Source: Cryobacterium fucosi (GTDB lineage: Bacteria > Actinomycetota > Actinomycetes > Actinomycetales > Microbacteriaceae). Taken from it: a DNA stretch of 64,000 nt. The translations under genes were made by a program, and so were the position numbers. Each line of letters starts with the position of its first letter. Position 1 is the first letter of the stretch. The notes under the pieces are model-generated. The model saw only the letters and a program-made list of their open reading frames with translations. It had not been told where the DNA came from and did not search any database. Shown one piece after another: positions 17,971 to 25,828 of this stretch. The stretch covers positions 9,989 through 73,988 of the forward strand of contig NZ_SOHH01000064.1 of assembly GCF_004403515.1 (NCBI RefSeq), in the 5' to 3' direction.

Positions 17971-18746
17971 TCCTCATCAGGACGGAAAAGACCAACGACC
18001 AGGCCGCGCAGCCCCAGCGCGCTTCAACCCGGCGGGTGCCGGGCGCTGTTCGTTGGCCGATTCGCGTCCTGACGATCGGCTCCGACACGAACCCCGGCCA
18101 GGAGTCCGGCACCGATCTCCTGCGACAGGGAATTGAGCTGCATCCGTATTCGGAGGGGGTGGCAGCCCTGCTCGGCCTGAGCCAGGAGGAGCCTGCGGCG
18201 ATCATCGCGCCGACCGATATGCGCGGCGTGGACATCCTCCACTTCATTGACGCCGTCAGCGCCTGGGCGAATGTACCGGTCATCGTGGGAGTGTCCGGCG
18301 ACACACAGTCATACGAAGTAGCGTTTCACGCCCTCGAACACGGTGCCCGCGCCCTGCTAGCCTTGCCCTTCACCGCTCAGGGCCTGGCCGACACACTTCA
18401 CCAGCTGGGTGCGTACGGGCCGCGTTTGGGAGATCCGGCACTCACCCTGACCGTTGGGCCCATCATTCTGGAACCGCAATCATTTCGTGTCAAAGTCGAC
18501 GGCAAGTTCGTTTCCCTCACCCCCCGGGAATTCCAGCTCCTGAAAAACCTGATGAATGAGTCGCCGAGGGTCGTGACCGCCGAAGAACTCACTGCCGGCC
18601 ACGGGATCTACGACGACGGCAGCGTCGCGGGCACCCGGGTCGCCCTGGGGCGGCTGCGCAAGAAACTGCACACAGCTTCACCAGAGGCCGCGGCGACACT
18701 CGAAACGGTTCGGGGACTCGGATATCGGGTCGCCGAAACTTCCTAA
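17967..18746 (+). CDS. Atypical OmpR/PhoB-type winged-helix regulator with degenerate receiver
   Basis: The last ~95 of 259 residues form a clear OmpR/PhoB winged helix: [14 protein letters not shown], the recognition region [15 protein letters not shown] and the closing [13 protein letters not shown]. The N-terminal ~150 residues look receiver-like (VLTIGSD..., [33 protein letters not shown]). However, the phospho-acceptor position falls in [11 protein letters not shown] with no aligned Asp, and the usual KP near the end is replaced by LPF. Translational coupling to pstB suggests a role in phosphate sensing or in control of pst or ars, independent of canonical phosphorylation. It converges on and overlaps the ars operon end by 4 bp. 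Confidence 0.75.
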   Translation: MILIRTEKTNDQAAQPQRASTRRVPGAVRWPIRVLTIGSDTNPGQESGTDLLRQGIELHPYSEGVAALLGLSQEEPAAIIAPTDMRGVDILHFIDAVSAWANVPVIVGVSGDTQSYEVAFHALEHGARALLALPFTAQGLADTLHQLGAYGPRLGDPALTLTVGPIILEPQSFRVKVDGKFVSLTPREFQLLKNLMNESPRVVTAEELTAGHGIYDDGSVAGTRVALGRLRKKLHTASPEAAATLETVRGLGYRVAETS

Positions 18747-19723
18747 CTCTCCGGAACGTCGAAGCCCAGGCTGCGCAGCAGCGACTCGACGCGTTCCTGG
18801 ATCTCGTCACGGATGATCCGGACATCCTCGATCGAACGGCCGGCGGGGTCAGCGATGGGCCAATCCATGTAGCGGCGGCCCGGATAGATCGGACAGGCGT
18901 CGCCGCAACCCATCGTGATGACGATGTCCGCTGCTTGCACCACCTCATCCGTGAGCGGTTTCGGAAATTCCGCCAGGATCGGCACACCGATCTCGTCCAG
19001 CACAGTGACGACCATGTCGTCCAGGACAGGTGCCGGCTGAGACCCTGCCGTGCGCACATGGACTCGTGTTCCGGCGAACTGCCGAAGCAGGCCGGCCGCC
19101 ATCTGCGAACGTCCGGCATTCTGCACGCACACGAAGAGCACCTCAGGCGTCCCGGACAGGTGAAGGCCTTGCGACGTCGCCAGTGCAGACAGCCGGTCGG
19201 TAGCGAAACGGCTCGTCAGCGAGGGCAGATGACGGGTGACCTTGGCACGGTCCTGGAGCAGCGCGTAGCTCTCGGCCACATATCGCTGGACGGTCTCCTT
19301 GGAAAAATACGAGCTGAATCGGTAGGCGAGACGACTTGAGATCTGTTGGATGACTGGAGGCAGACCGGTCTCCGCAGCCGCAGCCATCGTGGTCATCGCG
19401 GAGGGAACCCTCCCACGGGCGGGCACCAGCATCCGACCGAACCGGATCCACGCATCCGGTGACGGAATGTAGGCCGGGCCGTCCTGTGCCGGATTCGTCG
19501 TGACGAGACCGGCGTCGAGCAGAACCCGCAGATGCGCCGTGGCGTTCGGGCGATCGATGCCCAGCGTCGAGCCGATCGAGCCGACCGTGTGCACACCATC
19601 CGGGTCACTGACCAGGACGCTGAGAACGCGGAGGCGCGCCGGATCAACGAGCGCGGCGACCTGGCGTGCACGTTCGGACGCGGCGGCCGGGTCCAAAGGG
19701 GGATATGCGGGACGGGAAGTCAT
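18743..19723 (-). CDS. ArsR-type HTH fused to arsenate reductase (LMW-phosphatase fold)
   Basis: This 326-residue three-part protein has an ArsR-like winged HTH at about 15-95 (LVDPARLRVLSVLV, DRPNATAHLRVLLDAGLV). A three-helix segment at about 120-190 resembles the N-terminal bundle of Corynebacterium ArsC1', and an ArsC domain follows from 193. The catalytic P-loop is Cys199-x5-Arg205 (CVQNAGRSQ), with later MGCGDACPIYPG. LMW-type actinobacterial ArsC enzymes reduce arsenate with mycothiol/mycoredoxin. Fusion of sensor and enzyme may couple arsenate reduction to transcription. It is the last gene of the ars operon, 6 bp after arsR. Confidence 0.85.
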   Translation of the reverse strand: MTSRPAYPPLDPAAASERARQVAALVDPARLRVLSVLVSDPDGVHTVGSIGSTLGIDRPNATAHLRVLLDAGLVTTNPAQDGPAYIPSPDAWIRFGRMLVPARGRVPSAMTTMAAAAETGLPPVIQQISSRLAYRFSSYFSKETVQRYVAESYALLQDRAKVTRHLPSLTSRFATDRLSALATSQGLHLSGTPEVLFVCVQNAGRSQMAAGLLRQFAGTRVHVRTAGSQPAPVLDDMVVTVLDEIGVPILAEFPKPLTDEVVQAADIVITMGCGDACPIYPGRRYMDWPIADPAGRSIEDVRIIRDEIQERVESLLRSLGFDVPES

Positions 19724-19729
19724 GTCGGC

Positions 19730-20056
19730 CTAGCTCAACAGGTCCGCGATCGCCGAGCGGCGATCCGGGGAAATGGCGTACCAGACATTGCGGCCGCGCT
19801 GCTCTCTGACCAGGAGACCATCGTCGATCATGATTCTCAGGTGATGCGAAACAGTGGGCTGTCGCAGGCCGAGGCGGTCTGCCAGGTCGCCCACAGTCGC
19901 CTCCCCTTCCGGGCTCCCGTGCATCATGCTGAGCAGTTGCAGACGGGTTGGATCGGCAATGGCGCGGAGAGTCTTGGCCAGGACCTCGGCGGCATCTCGA
20001 TCGAGAACCGATCGGGCAGGCTCAGGGTAGTCCTGCCCGAAACGCGATGCCACCAT
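19730..20056 (-). CDS. arsR: ArsR-family transcriptional repressor
   Basis: This 108-residue winged-helix protein matches ArsR/SmtB: LRAIADPTRLQLLSMM, recognition helix LRQPTVSHHLRIMIDDGLL, and wing VREQRGRNVWYAI. There is no Cys in the alpha-3 region, the usual ELCVCDL-type As(III) site. Either the site lies elsewhere or sensing differs, since no Cys is visible anywhere in the protein. It lies in the ars operon and probably represses it. The ATG at 20056 lacks a strong Shine-Dalgarno. A 114-bp gap separates it from the upstream arsC. Confidence 0.85.
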   Translation of the reverse strand: MVASRFGQDYPEPARSVLDRDAAEVLAKTLRAIADPTRLQLLSMMHGSPEGEATVGDLADRLGLRQPTVSHHLRIMIDDGLLVREQRGRNVWYAISPDRRSAIADLLS

Positions 20057-20170
20057 ACGGACGAGCCTAATCGACCCTCGCCGCCAGGCGTGCCATGGTC
20101 ACGAACCGGTGACACCGGCATCACCACCGGCCGGCGCGTCATTGCCTGAGTACGCGAACGTTGCCTGCCC

Positions 20171-20833
20171 TCATGGTGTCGCCTGGGGTGCGAGGGTTTC
20201 GAGTAGCCGTTCGACCCGGGTCTTGATCTGGTCCCGAATCGCGCGGACCTGATCGAGGGACAGGCCGGACGGGTCCGTCAGCGCCCAGTCCTGGTACGTC
20301 TTGCCGGGATAGATCGGGCAGGCGTCCCCGCACCCCATCGTGATGACGACGTCCGCGGCCTGCACGACGTCGTCGGTGAGGGGCTTGGGGAAGGCCTCAC
20401 TGAAGTCGAGCCCGATTTCTTCCATCGCCGCCACGACAACGGGATTCAATTCCCTGGACGGGGCGGAACCGGCCGAACGCACGTGCACGGCCCCGCCGGA
20501 GAGGGCATTGGTGAAGATGGCCGCCATCTGGGACCGGCCGGCGTTCTGTTCGCAGACGAACAGCACCTCGGGGACCGGATGCGTGATCGCGCCCTTCGCC
20601 TGCGCCAGGGCGGTCAGGCGGTCCGTGGCGAAACGGATCGTGTTGGTGGCCAGGTGCGCCTTCACCGTCGACGTGCGCAGCAGCGCCGTGTAGGACTCGA
20701 GCACGTATCGTTCGACCGTTTCGGCGCCGAAGACACCCGTGAACTTCACGGTCAGGTCTCGGGCGAGACGCCTCAGGTGCTCCTCGGGATACGTCAGGCC
20801 CGGCAGCGACCGGCGGGCGCTGGTGTCGCTCAT
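20171..20833 (-). CDS. arsC: Arsenate reductase with N-terminal three-helix domain (ArsC1'-like)
   Basis: This 220-residue protein has an N-terminal helical bundle of about 80 residues (LRRLARDLTVKFTGVFGAET, then RFATDRLTALAQ) followed by the LMW-phosphatase ArsC domain. The P-loop is Cys94-EQNAG-Arg100 and MGCGDACPIYPG follows. The architecture matches Corynebacterium glutamicum ArsC1', which uses the mycothiol/mycoredoxin pathway. Its helix and catalytic domains are clearly related to the last two parts of the ArsR-ArsC fusion, so one likely arose from the other. It lies 12 bp downstream of the short arsC. Confidence 0.9.
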   Translation of the reverse strand: MSDTSARRSLPGLTYPEEHLRRLARDLTVKFTGVFGAETVERYVLESYTALLRTSTVKAHLATNTIRFATDRLTALAQAKGAITHPVPEVLFVCEQNAGRSQMAAIFTNALSGGAVHVRSAGSAPSRELNPVVVAAMEEIGLDFSEAFPKPLTDDVVQAADVVITMGCGDACPIYPGKTYQDWALTDPSGLSLDQVRAIRDQIKTRVERLLETLAPQATP

Positions 20834-20845
20834 TGTGGGCGAGCC

Positions 20846-21256
20846 CTAGACCGTGACGGGGAGGATCTCGGCGAGGAGGGCCTCGATGCGGGCCTTGATC
20901 TCGTCGCGGATCGGGCGCACCGAGTCGATGCCCTGGCCGGCCGGGTCGGCGAGTTCCCAGTCTTCGTAGCGTTTGCCGGGGAAGATCGGGCAGGTGTCGC
21001 CGCAGCCCATGGTGATCACGACATCCGACTCCTGGACGGCCTCGGTGGTGAGGATCTTCGGCACGTTGCCCGCGATGTCGATGCCCTCCTCGGCCATGGC
21101 CTCGATCGCGACCGGGTTGATCTGGTCCTTCGGGGCTGAGCCGGCGGAGAGCACCTCGACCCGCCCCTGGGAGAGGGCGGTCATGTAGCCGGCGGCCATC
21201 TGCGAGCGGCCCGCGTTGTGCACACAGACGAAGAGAACGGTGGGCTTTTCACTCAT
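20846..21256 (-). CDS. arsC: Arsenate reductase, single-domain LMW-phosphatase type
   Basis: This 136-residue ArsC has the P-loop Cys11-VHNAG-Arg17 at the N-terminus and MGCGDTCPIFPG near residue 95. It reduces arsenate to arsenite so that Acr3 can expel it. Thiol partner (mycothiol or thioredoxin) cannot be decided from sequence alone; actinobacterial orthologues mainly use mycothiol. The ATG at 21256 is preceded (minus strand) by AAGGAATTACC. It lies 55 bp after acr3. Confidence 0.92.
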   Translation of the reverse strand: MSEKPTVLFVCVHNAGRSQMAAGYMTALSQGRVEVLSAGSAPKDQINPVAIEAMAEEGIDIAGNVPKILTTEAVQESDVVITMGCGDTCPIFPGKRYEDWELADPAGQGIDSVRPIRDEIKARIEALLAEILPVTV

Positions 21257-21311
21257 GAGGTAATTCCTTCTTTATTTTCAAGGGGACGCGCATCGGTGTG
21301 GTGAGAAGAGA

Positions 21312-22424
21312 CTAGACCCGGTCGGGGACCGGCTCGGCGACGGCGACGGATGCCTGTGGCGCGGCTTCCGGGAACAGCCGGGGGCGCAGCCACAACGCCA
21401 CATAGACGAGGGCTACGAGGGCGGGGACTTCGATCAGCGGGCCGACGATGCCGGCCAGGGCCTGGCCGCTGGTGGCGCCGAAGGTGCCGATGGCCACCGC
21501 GATGGCCAGCTCGAAGTTGTTGCCCGCGGCGGTGAACGCGAGGGTCGTGGTGCGCTCGTAGGACAGGCCGACCAGCTTGCCGAGCAGGAATCCGCTGAGG
21601 AACGTCAACACGAAGTACACGAGCAGGGGCAGGGCGATGCGTGCGACGTCCAGGGGCCGGTCGATGACCTGCCGGCCCTGCAGGGCGAAGAGGAGGACGA
21701 TCGTGAACAGCAGGCCGTAGAGGGCGAACGGGCCTACCTTCGGCAGGAACCGGTTTTCGTACCAGTCGCGGCCGCGGGTGGCCTCGCCGACCCGGCGGGA
21801 GAGGTAGCCGGCCAGCAGCGGGATGCCGAGGAACACCAGCACGCTGGCGGTGATCGCCCAGATTGAGAACTCGGCGCTGGTGGTGGAGAGACCGAGCCAG
21901 GTGGGGAGAACCTGCAGGTAGAACCAGCCGAGGGCGCCGAACGCGACGACCTGGAAGACGGAGTTGACGGCGACGAGGAACGCGGCCGCCTCCCGGTCGC
22001 CGCACGCCAGTTCGTTCCAGATCAGCACCATGGCGATGCAGCGGGCGAGGCCGACGATGATCAGGCCGGTGCGGTACTCGGGCAGGTCGGGCAGGAAGAT
22101 CCAGGCGAGGGTGAACATCAGGGCGGGACCGATGAGCCAGTTCAGCACCAGCGAGGAGATCAGCAGCCGCCGGTCGCCGGCGACGGCGCGGGCATCCGAG
22201 TAGCGCACCTTGGCCAGTACCGGGTACATCATGACCAACAGCCCGATCGCGATCGGAACGCTGACCGACCCGATCGTGAAGGCGCCGAGGGCGTCGCCGA
22301 CGGCCGGCGTGAAGACCGCCATCAGCAGTCCGAGGCCCATCGCCGCGAGGATCCAGACCGGCAGGAACCGATCGGTGAAGCCCAGTCCGGCAGGCGAGGC
22401 GGTCTGTGGTGCAGGGGAAGACAT
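21312..22424 (-). CDS. acr3: Arsenite efflux permease, ACR3 family
   Basis: This 370-residue carrier has ten predicted membrane helices, as in Acr3. The conserved helix-4 cysteine is Cys129 in GLARCIAMVLIWN, the residue shown to be essential in Corynebacterium Acr3. The helix-9 region NNFELAIAVAIG carries the conserved Glu. It exports arsenite using the proton gradient. The ATG at 22424 was chosen because upstream in-frame codons overlap the operator-like palindromes. It is the first gene of the ars operon. Confidence 0.93.
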   Translation of the reverse strand: MSSPAPQTASPAGLGFTDRFLPVWILAAMGLGLLMAVFTPAVGDALGAFTIGSVSVPIAIGLLVMMYPVLAKVRYSDARAVAGDRRLLISSLVLNWLIGPALMFTLAWIFLPDLPEYRTGLIIVGLARCIAMVLIWNELACGDREAAAFLVAVNSVFQVVAFGALGWFYLQVLPTWLGLSTTSAEFSIWAITASVLVFLGIPLLAGYLSRRVGEATRGRDWYENRFLPKVGPFALYGLLFTIVLLFALQGRQVIDRPLDVARIALPLLVYFVLTFLSGFLLGKLVGLSYERTTTLAFTAAGNNFELAIAVAIGTFGATSGQALAGIVGPLIEVPALVALVYVALWLRPRLFPEAAPQASVAVAEPVPDRV

Positions 22425-22661
22425 GAGGCTCCGTATATTCGCGACGTGTGGATCTGCGTCGATTGAATCGACGTGCGTCGATATGAAGTCTTGCGAATAC
22501 ATCGATAGATGTCAATTTATGGGCATACTATTCACATGTCGTTCACCGACCCCATTCCCAATCCGACCAATCGTTGGGCCGGTGGGTGAATGCCCTCCGG
22601 GCCCGTCACGCGGTCGGGTGCGCCGCGCGGCGGCGGGGCTGTGGTAGATTCATTCTTGTAG
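22425..22661. promoter_or_regulatory. ars promoter region with two dyads
   Basis: A perfect 17-bp palindrome CGTCGATTGAATCGACG lies at 22457-22473. A second dyad, ACATC-GATA-GATGT, lies at 22499-22512. Both sit 33-88 bp upstream of the acr3 ATG in the only AT-richer part of the locus, as expected for ArsR operators. Toward the other end the plus strand carries the tRNA-fMet promoter-like GGCTGTGGTAGATT. Operator assignment is inference. Confidence 0.6.
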
Positions 22662-22738
22662 CGCGGGGTGGAGCAGTTCGGTAGCTCGCTGGGCTCATAA
22701 CCCAGAGGTCGTAGGTTCAAATCCTGCCCCCGCAACCA
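22662..22738 (+). tRNA. Initiator tRNA-fMet (CAT), copy 2
   Basis: It is identical over 77 nt, including the encoded CCA, to the copy at 13716. C1:A72 mismatch and three G:C anticodon-stem pairs mark it as an initiator. The upstream promoter-like segment (GGCTGTGGTAGATT) is also conserved, whereas flanking sequence differs. A strong terminator follows 2 bp downstream. Confidence 0.97.
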
Positions 22739-22740
22739 AT

Positions 22741-22774
22741 AACCCCCGGAATCCTGGTGATTCCGGGGGTTTTC
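22741..22774 (+). terminator. Rho-independent terminator after tRNA-fMet copy 2
   Basis: A perfect 13-bp stem AACCCCCGGAATC / GATTCCGGGGGTT with a 5-base loop is followed by TTTTC. It directly follows the tRNA 3' end. Confidence 0.93.
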
Positions 22775-22801
22775 TCGTACACGTCCCGTCCGGAGAGGGC
22801 A

Positions 22802-22835
22802 GAACGGCCCCGCACCTTCCGGTGCGGGGCCGTTC
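22802..22835 (-). terminator. Hairpin terminator of adhE
   Basis: A perfect 15-bp stem GAACGGCCCCGCACC / GGTGCGGGGCCGTTC with a 4-base loop lies 22 bp beyond the adhE stop. It lacks a clear U-run, as is common for high-GC actinobacterial terminators. Confidence 0.75.
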
Positions 22836-22857
22836 CTCAACAATCAGGCGGTGAGGC

Positions 22858-25602
22858 CTACTTGGCTGCCTTGCGTGCGGGCTTCTTGGCGTCGCTCTGG
22901 TCTTCGGCGCCGGTCTTCATGGCCGCGTCCACGACGGCAGCGCGGCTGGCGCGCACCTCCTTGAACGAGGTCCCGTAGTACGCGGCTTCCATGATCGTCT
23001 TCATGTCGGCGAGCATCGGCATCCGCGGGTTGGCCGGTGCGCACTGATCGCCGTAGGCGCCCATCGCGAGGGAGTCGAGGCGACCGATGAAGTCTTCCTC
23101 ATTGACGCCCTGGGCCTGGAAGGACGGCTTGATGCCGACCTGGTCGCGCAGCTTCTCGACGGCCTGGGCGTAGGACTCGATGCCCTCTTCAGGCGTCGAG
23201 GCCGGGAGGCCGAGGTGCTTGGCGATCTGCTGGAACCGCTCGGGAGCGATGTAGCTCTCGTACTTGGGCCAGCTGGTCAGCTTGGTCGGGATGAGTCCGT
23301 TGTAACGGATCACGTGCGGCAGGTACGTGGCGTTCACTCGACCGTGGATCAAGTGGAGCTGCGCACCCGTGACGTGGGCCATCGCGTGACAAATTCCGAG
23401 GAACGCGTTACCGAATGCCATTCCGGCGATCGAGGATGCGTTGTGCATCTTCTCACGGGCCTTGATGACGCCGGCATCCGTGCTGTTGGCCGTGCCGTTG
23501 GCGCTGATCGCGATGTTCTCGAAGATGAGCTTGATCGCGTGCAGGCAGAGGCCGTCGGTGAAGTCGTTCGCGTAGACGGAGACGTAGGCCTCGGTCGCGT
23601 GCGTCAGGGCATCGAAGCCGGAGTCTGCAACGAGGAACGACGGCATCGCAGCGGTCAGCGACGGGTCGATGATCGCGACGGTCGGCAGGAGGGCGTAGTC
23701 GGCGAGCGGGTACTTGACTCCGCTGACCTCGTCCGTGATCACGGCAAAGGGCGTCATCTCGGAGCCGGTTCCCGAGGTGGTCGGGATGCAGACGAGCTTG
23801 GCGAGTTCACCGAGGTCGGGGAATTTGAACGCGCGCTTGCGCACGTCGAAGAACTTTTCCTTCATGTCGGAGAATTCGATTTCGGGGTGTTCGTAGAGGA
23901 GCCACATCACCTTGGCAGCGTCCATCGGCGAGCCACCGCCGAGGGCGATGATCGTGTCCGGCTTGAAGGCCCGCATCTCTTCCGCGCCCTTGGTGACGGC
24001 GGCAACGGTCGGCTCCGGGAGCACGTTGTCGATGATCTGCAGCGACACGCGGTTCTCGCGGCGGTTCAGCACGTCGAGGATCTTGTCGACGAAGCCGAGC
24101 TTCGTCATGGTCGCGTCGGTGACGATGGTGACGCGCTCCACGCCCCGCATGTCCGTCAGGTAACGGATGGCGTTCGGCTCGAAGTACGTCTTGGCGGGGA
24201 CCTTGAACCACTGCAAGTTGTTGTTCCTTCGACCGATCCGCTTGACGTTGATGAGGTTGATCGCCGACACGTTGTTCGACACGGAGTTGTGGCCGTACGA
24301 GCCACAGCCGAGGGTGAGCGAGGGGATGAAGGCGTTGTAGATGTCACCGATGCCACCGAGCGAGCTGGGTGCGTTGGTGATGATGCGAACGGCCTTGACG
24401 CGCTTGCCGAACTCCTCGATGATCGCGGGGTTCTCGCTGTGGATCGAGCCGGAGTGGCCGAGACCGTCGAATTCCACCATCTGCTCGGAGAGCGAGATGC
24501 CTTCTTCGGTGTCCTTGGCGTGCAGCACGGCGAGCACGGGGGCCAGCTTTTCGCGGGTCATCGGCTCGTGCGGTCCGACGCTTGCGACCTCGACCAGGAT
24601 GATCGACGTGTCTTCCGGAACGGTGAATCCGGCCTGCTGGGCGATCCAGACCGGCGACTTGCCGACGACGGAGGCGTTCAGCTTGGCGCCGCCGCAGTTC
24701 TCCGAATTGGCCTGCACGCCGAAGATGAACTCTTCGAGCATGGTCTTCTCGGCCGGGGTGACCCGGTAGGCGTGCAGCAGCTTGAACTCGGCCATGGCCT
24801 CGTTGTAGAGCGGCTCTTCGATGATGACGGCCTGCTCCGACGCGCAGATCATGCCGTAGTCGAAGGCCTTGGAGAGCACCACGTCGTTGACCGCGCGCTT
24901 GAGCTTGGCGCTCTTCTCGATGAAGGCCGGCACGTTTCCGGCACCGACACCCAGGGCGGGCTTGCCGCAGGAGTATGCCGCGCGGACCATGGCGTTTCCA
25001 CCGGTCGCGAGGATCGTGGCCACGCCGGGGTGGTTCATCAGCAGAGTGCTGGCCTCGAGCGAAGGAACTTCGATCCACTGGATACAGTTCTTCGGGGCGC
25101 CGGCGGCGATTGCCGCGTCGCGCACGATGCGAGCGGCGGCAGCGGAGGACTGCTGTGCTGCGGGGTGGAAACCGAAGACGATCGGGTTGCGGGTCTTAAG
25201 GGCGATCAGGGATTTAAAGATTGCGGTCGAGGTGCAGTTCGTCACCGGGGTGATTCCGCAGATAACACCGACCGGCTCGGCGATTTCGGTAATGCCGGTA
25301 ATTTCGTCGTGGCTGATTACGCCGACTGTTTTAAGGTTTTGCATGGAGTTCGTAACGTGCTCGCAGGCGAAGAGGTTCTTCACGGCCTTGTCTTCGAAGA
25401 CGCCTCGGCCGGTTTCCTCCACAGCGTGAACAGCCAGTTCGGCGTGTTTGCTGAGGGCCGCTACCGACGCCTTCTTGACGATGTGGTCGATCTGTTCCTG
25501 GGTGAAATCGGCATATTCGAGCAGTGCCTTGCTCGCGCCTTTGACCAGGGTGTCAATTGTCGTTGCAAGTGACTCGGTGACCGGTTTGTCGATTATTGTC
25601 AT
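22858..25602 (-). CDS. adhE: Bifunctional acetaldehyde-CoA/alcohol dehydrogenase AdhE
   Basis: This 914-residue fusion has an N-terminal CoA-acylating acetaldehyde dehydrogenase (about 1-450; nucleophile Cys in YGMICASEQAV) and a C-terminal iron-dependent alcohol dehydrogenase (about 470-880; IALGGGSPMDAAK, GFDALTHATEAYVS, GICHAMAHVTGA, HLIHGRVN, which carry the metal His/Asp ligands). It reduces acetyl-CoA to ethanol and regenerates NAD+, and family members form spirosomes. The Lys/Ala-rich tail (KKPARKAAK) is unusual for AdhE. AGAGGGG precedes the ATG. Its presence suggests oxygen-limited growth ability in a lineage usually aerobic. It appears monocistronic. Confidence 0.96.
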   Translation of the reverse strand: MTIIDKPVTESLATTIDTLVKGASKALLEYADFTQEQIDHIVKKASVAALSKHAELAVHAVEETGRGVFEDKAVKNLFACEHVTNSMQNLKTVGVISHDEITGITEIAEPVGVICGITPVTNCTSTAIFKSLIALKTRNPIVFGFHPAAQQSSAAAARIVRDAAIAAGAPKNCIQWIEVPSLEASTLLMNHPGVATILATGGNAMVRAAYSCGKPALGVGAGNVPAFIEKSAKLKRAVNDVVLSKAFDYGMICASEQAVIIEEPLYNEAMAEFKLLHAYRVTPAEKTMLEEFIFGVQANSENCGGAKLNASVVGKSPVWIAQQAGFTVPEDTSIILVEVASVGPHEPMTREKLAPVLAVLHAKDTEEGISLSEQMVEFDGLGHSGSIHSENPAIIEEFGKRVKAVRIITNAPSSLGGIGDIYNAFIPSLTLGCGSYGHNSVSNNVSAINLINVKRIGRRNNNLQWFKVPAKTYFEPNAIRYLTDMRGVERVTIVTDATMTKLGFVDKILDVLNRRENRVSLQIIDNVLPEPTVAAVTKGAEEMRAFKPDTIIALGGGSPMDAAKVMWLLYEHPEIEFSDMKEKFFDVRKRAFKFPDLGELAKLVCIPTTSGTGSEMTPFAVITDEVSGVKYPLADYALLPTVAIIDPSLTAAMPSFLVADSGFDALTHATEAYVSVYANDFTDGLCLHAIKLIFENIAISANGTANSTDAGVIKAREKMHNASSIAGMAFGNAFLGICHAMAHVTGAQLHLIHGRVNATYLPHVIRYNGLIPTKLTSWPKYESYIAPERFQQIAKHLGLPASTPEEGIESYAQAVEKLRDQVGIKPSFQAQGVNEEDFIGRLDSLAMGAYGDQCAPANPRMPMLADMKTIMEAAYYGTSFKEVRASRAAVVDAAMKTGAEDQSDAKKPARKAAK

Positions 25603-25828
25603 GGTGCCCCTCTTCGGCAGCCCAACTTGGGCTTTTCGCCTCTTGACGCAATTCTACGACCCCGTGAAGAGGGGTGCACGTCGGCGAGGGGGACCTCGGC
25701 CAGCGATCAGAGATACATTGATGCATTTATCCTGATCTTTACGCTGTTTTCCGGCCTGGATTATTTTCAAACTATTTTCTCCGCCGGGGAATACGGGAGG
25801 TTCCTTACGCGGGCGCCCGGAGGTCGAC
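25603..25828 (-). promoter_or_regulatory. adhE upstream region with a 33-bp dyad (25705-25737)
   Basis: The stretch is distinctly AT-rich for this genome. GATCAG-A-GATA at 25705-25715 is mirrored by TATC-C-TGATC at 25728-25737, and the inner 20 bases (25712-25731) follow GATAnATnnATnnATnTATC. It lies ~105-135 bp upstream of adhE, a suitable place for a redox or fermentation regulator. It does not match Rex or FNR consensus closely. No gene is seen here. Confidence 0.45.

Noticed and set aside
22532-22843. Minus-strand open frame spanning the second tRNA-fMet and both terminators
   Set aside because: Peptide again derives from the tRNA complement (QDLNLRPLGYEPSELPNC); not a gene.
23215-25572. 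Long plus-strand open frame opposite adhE
   Set aside because: Composition follows the antisense of adhE; it has no recognisable domain, and adhE is unmistakable.
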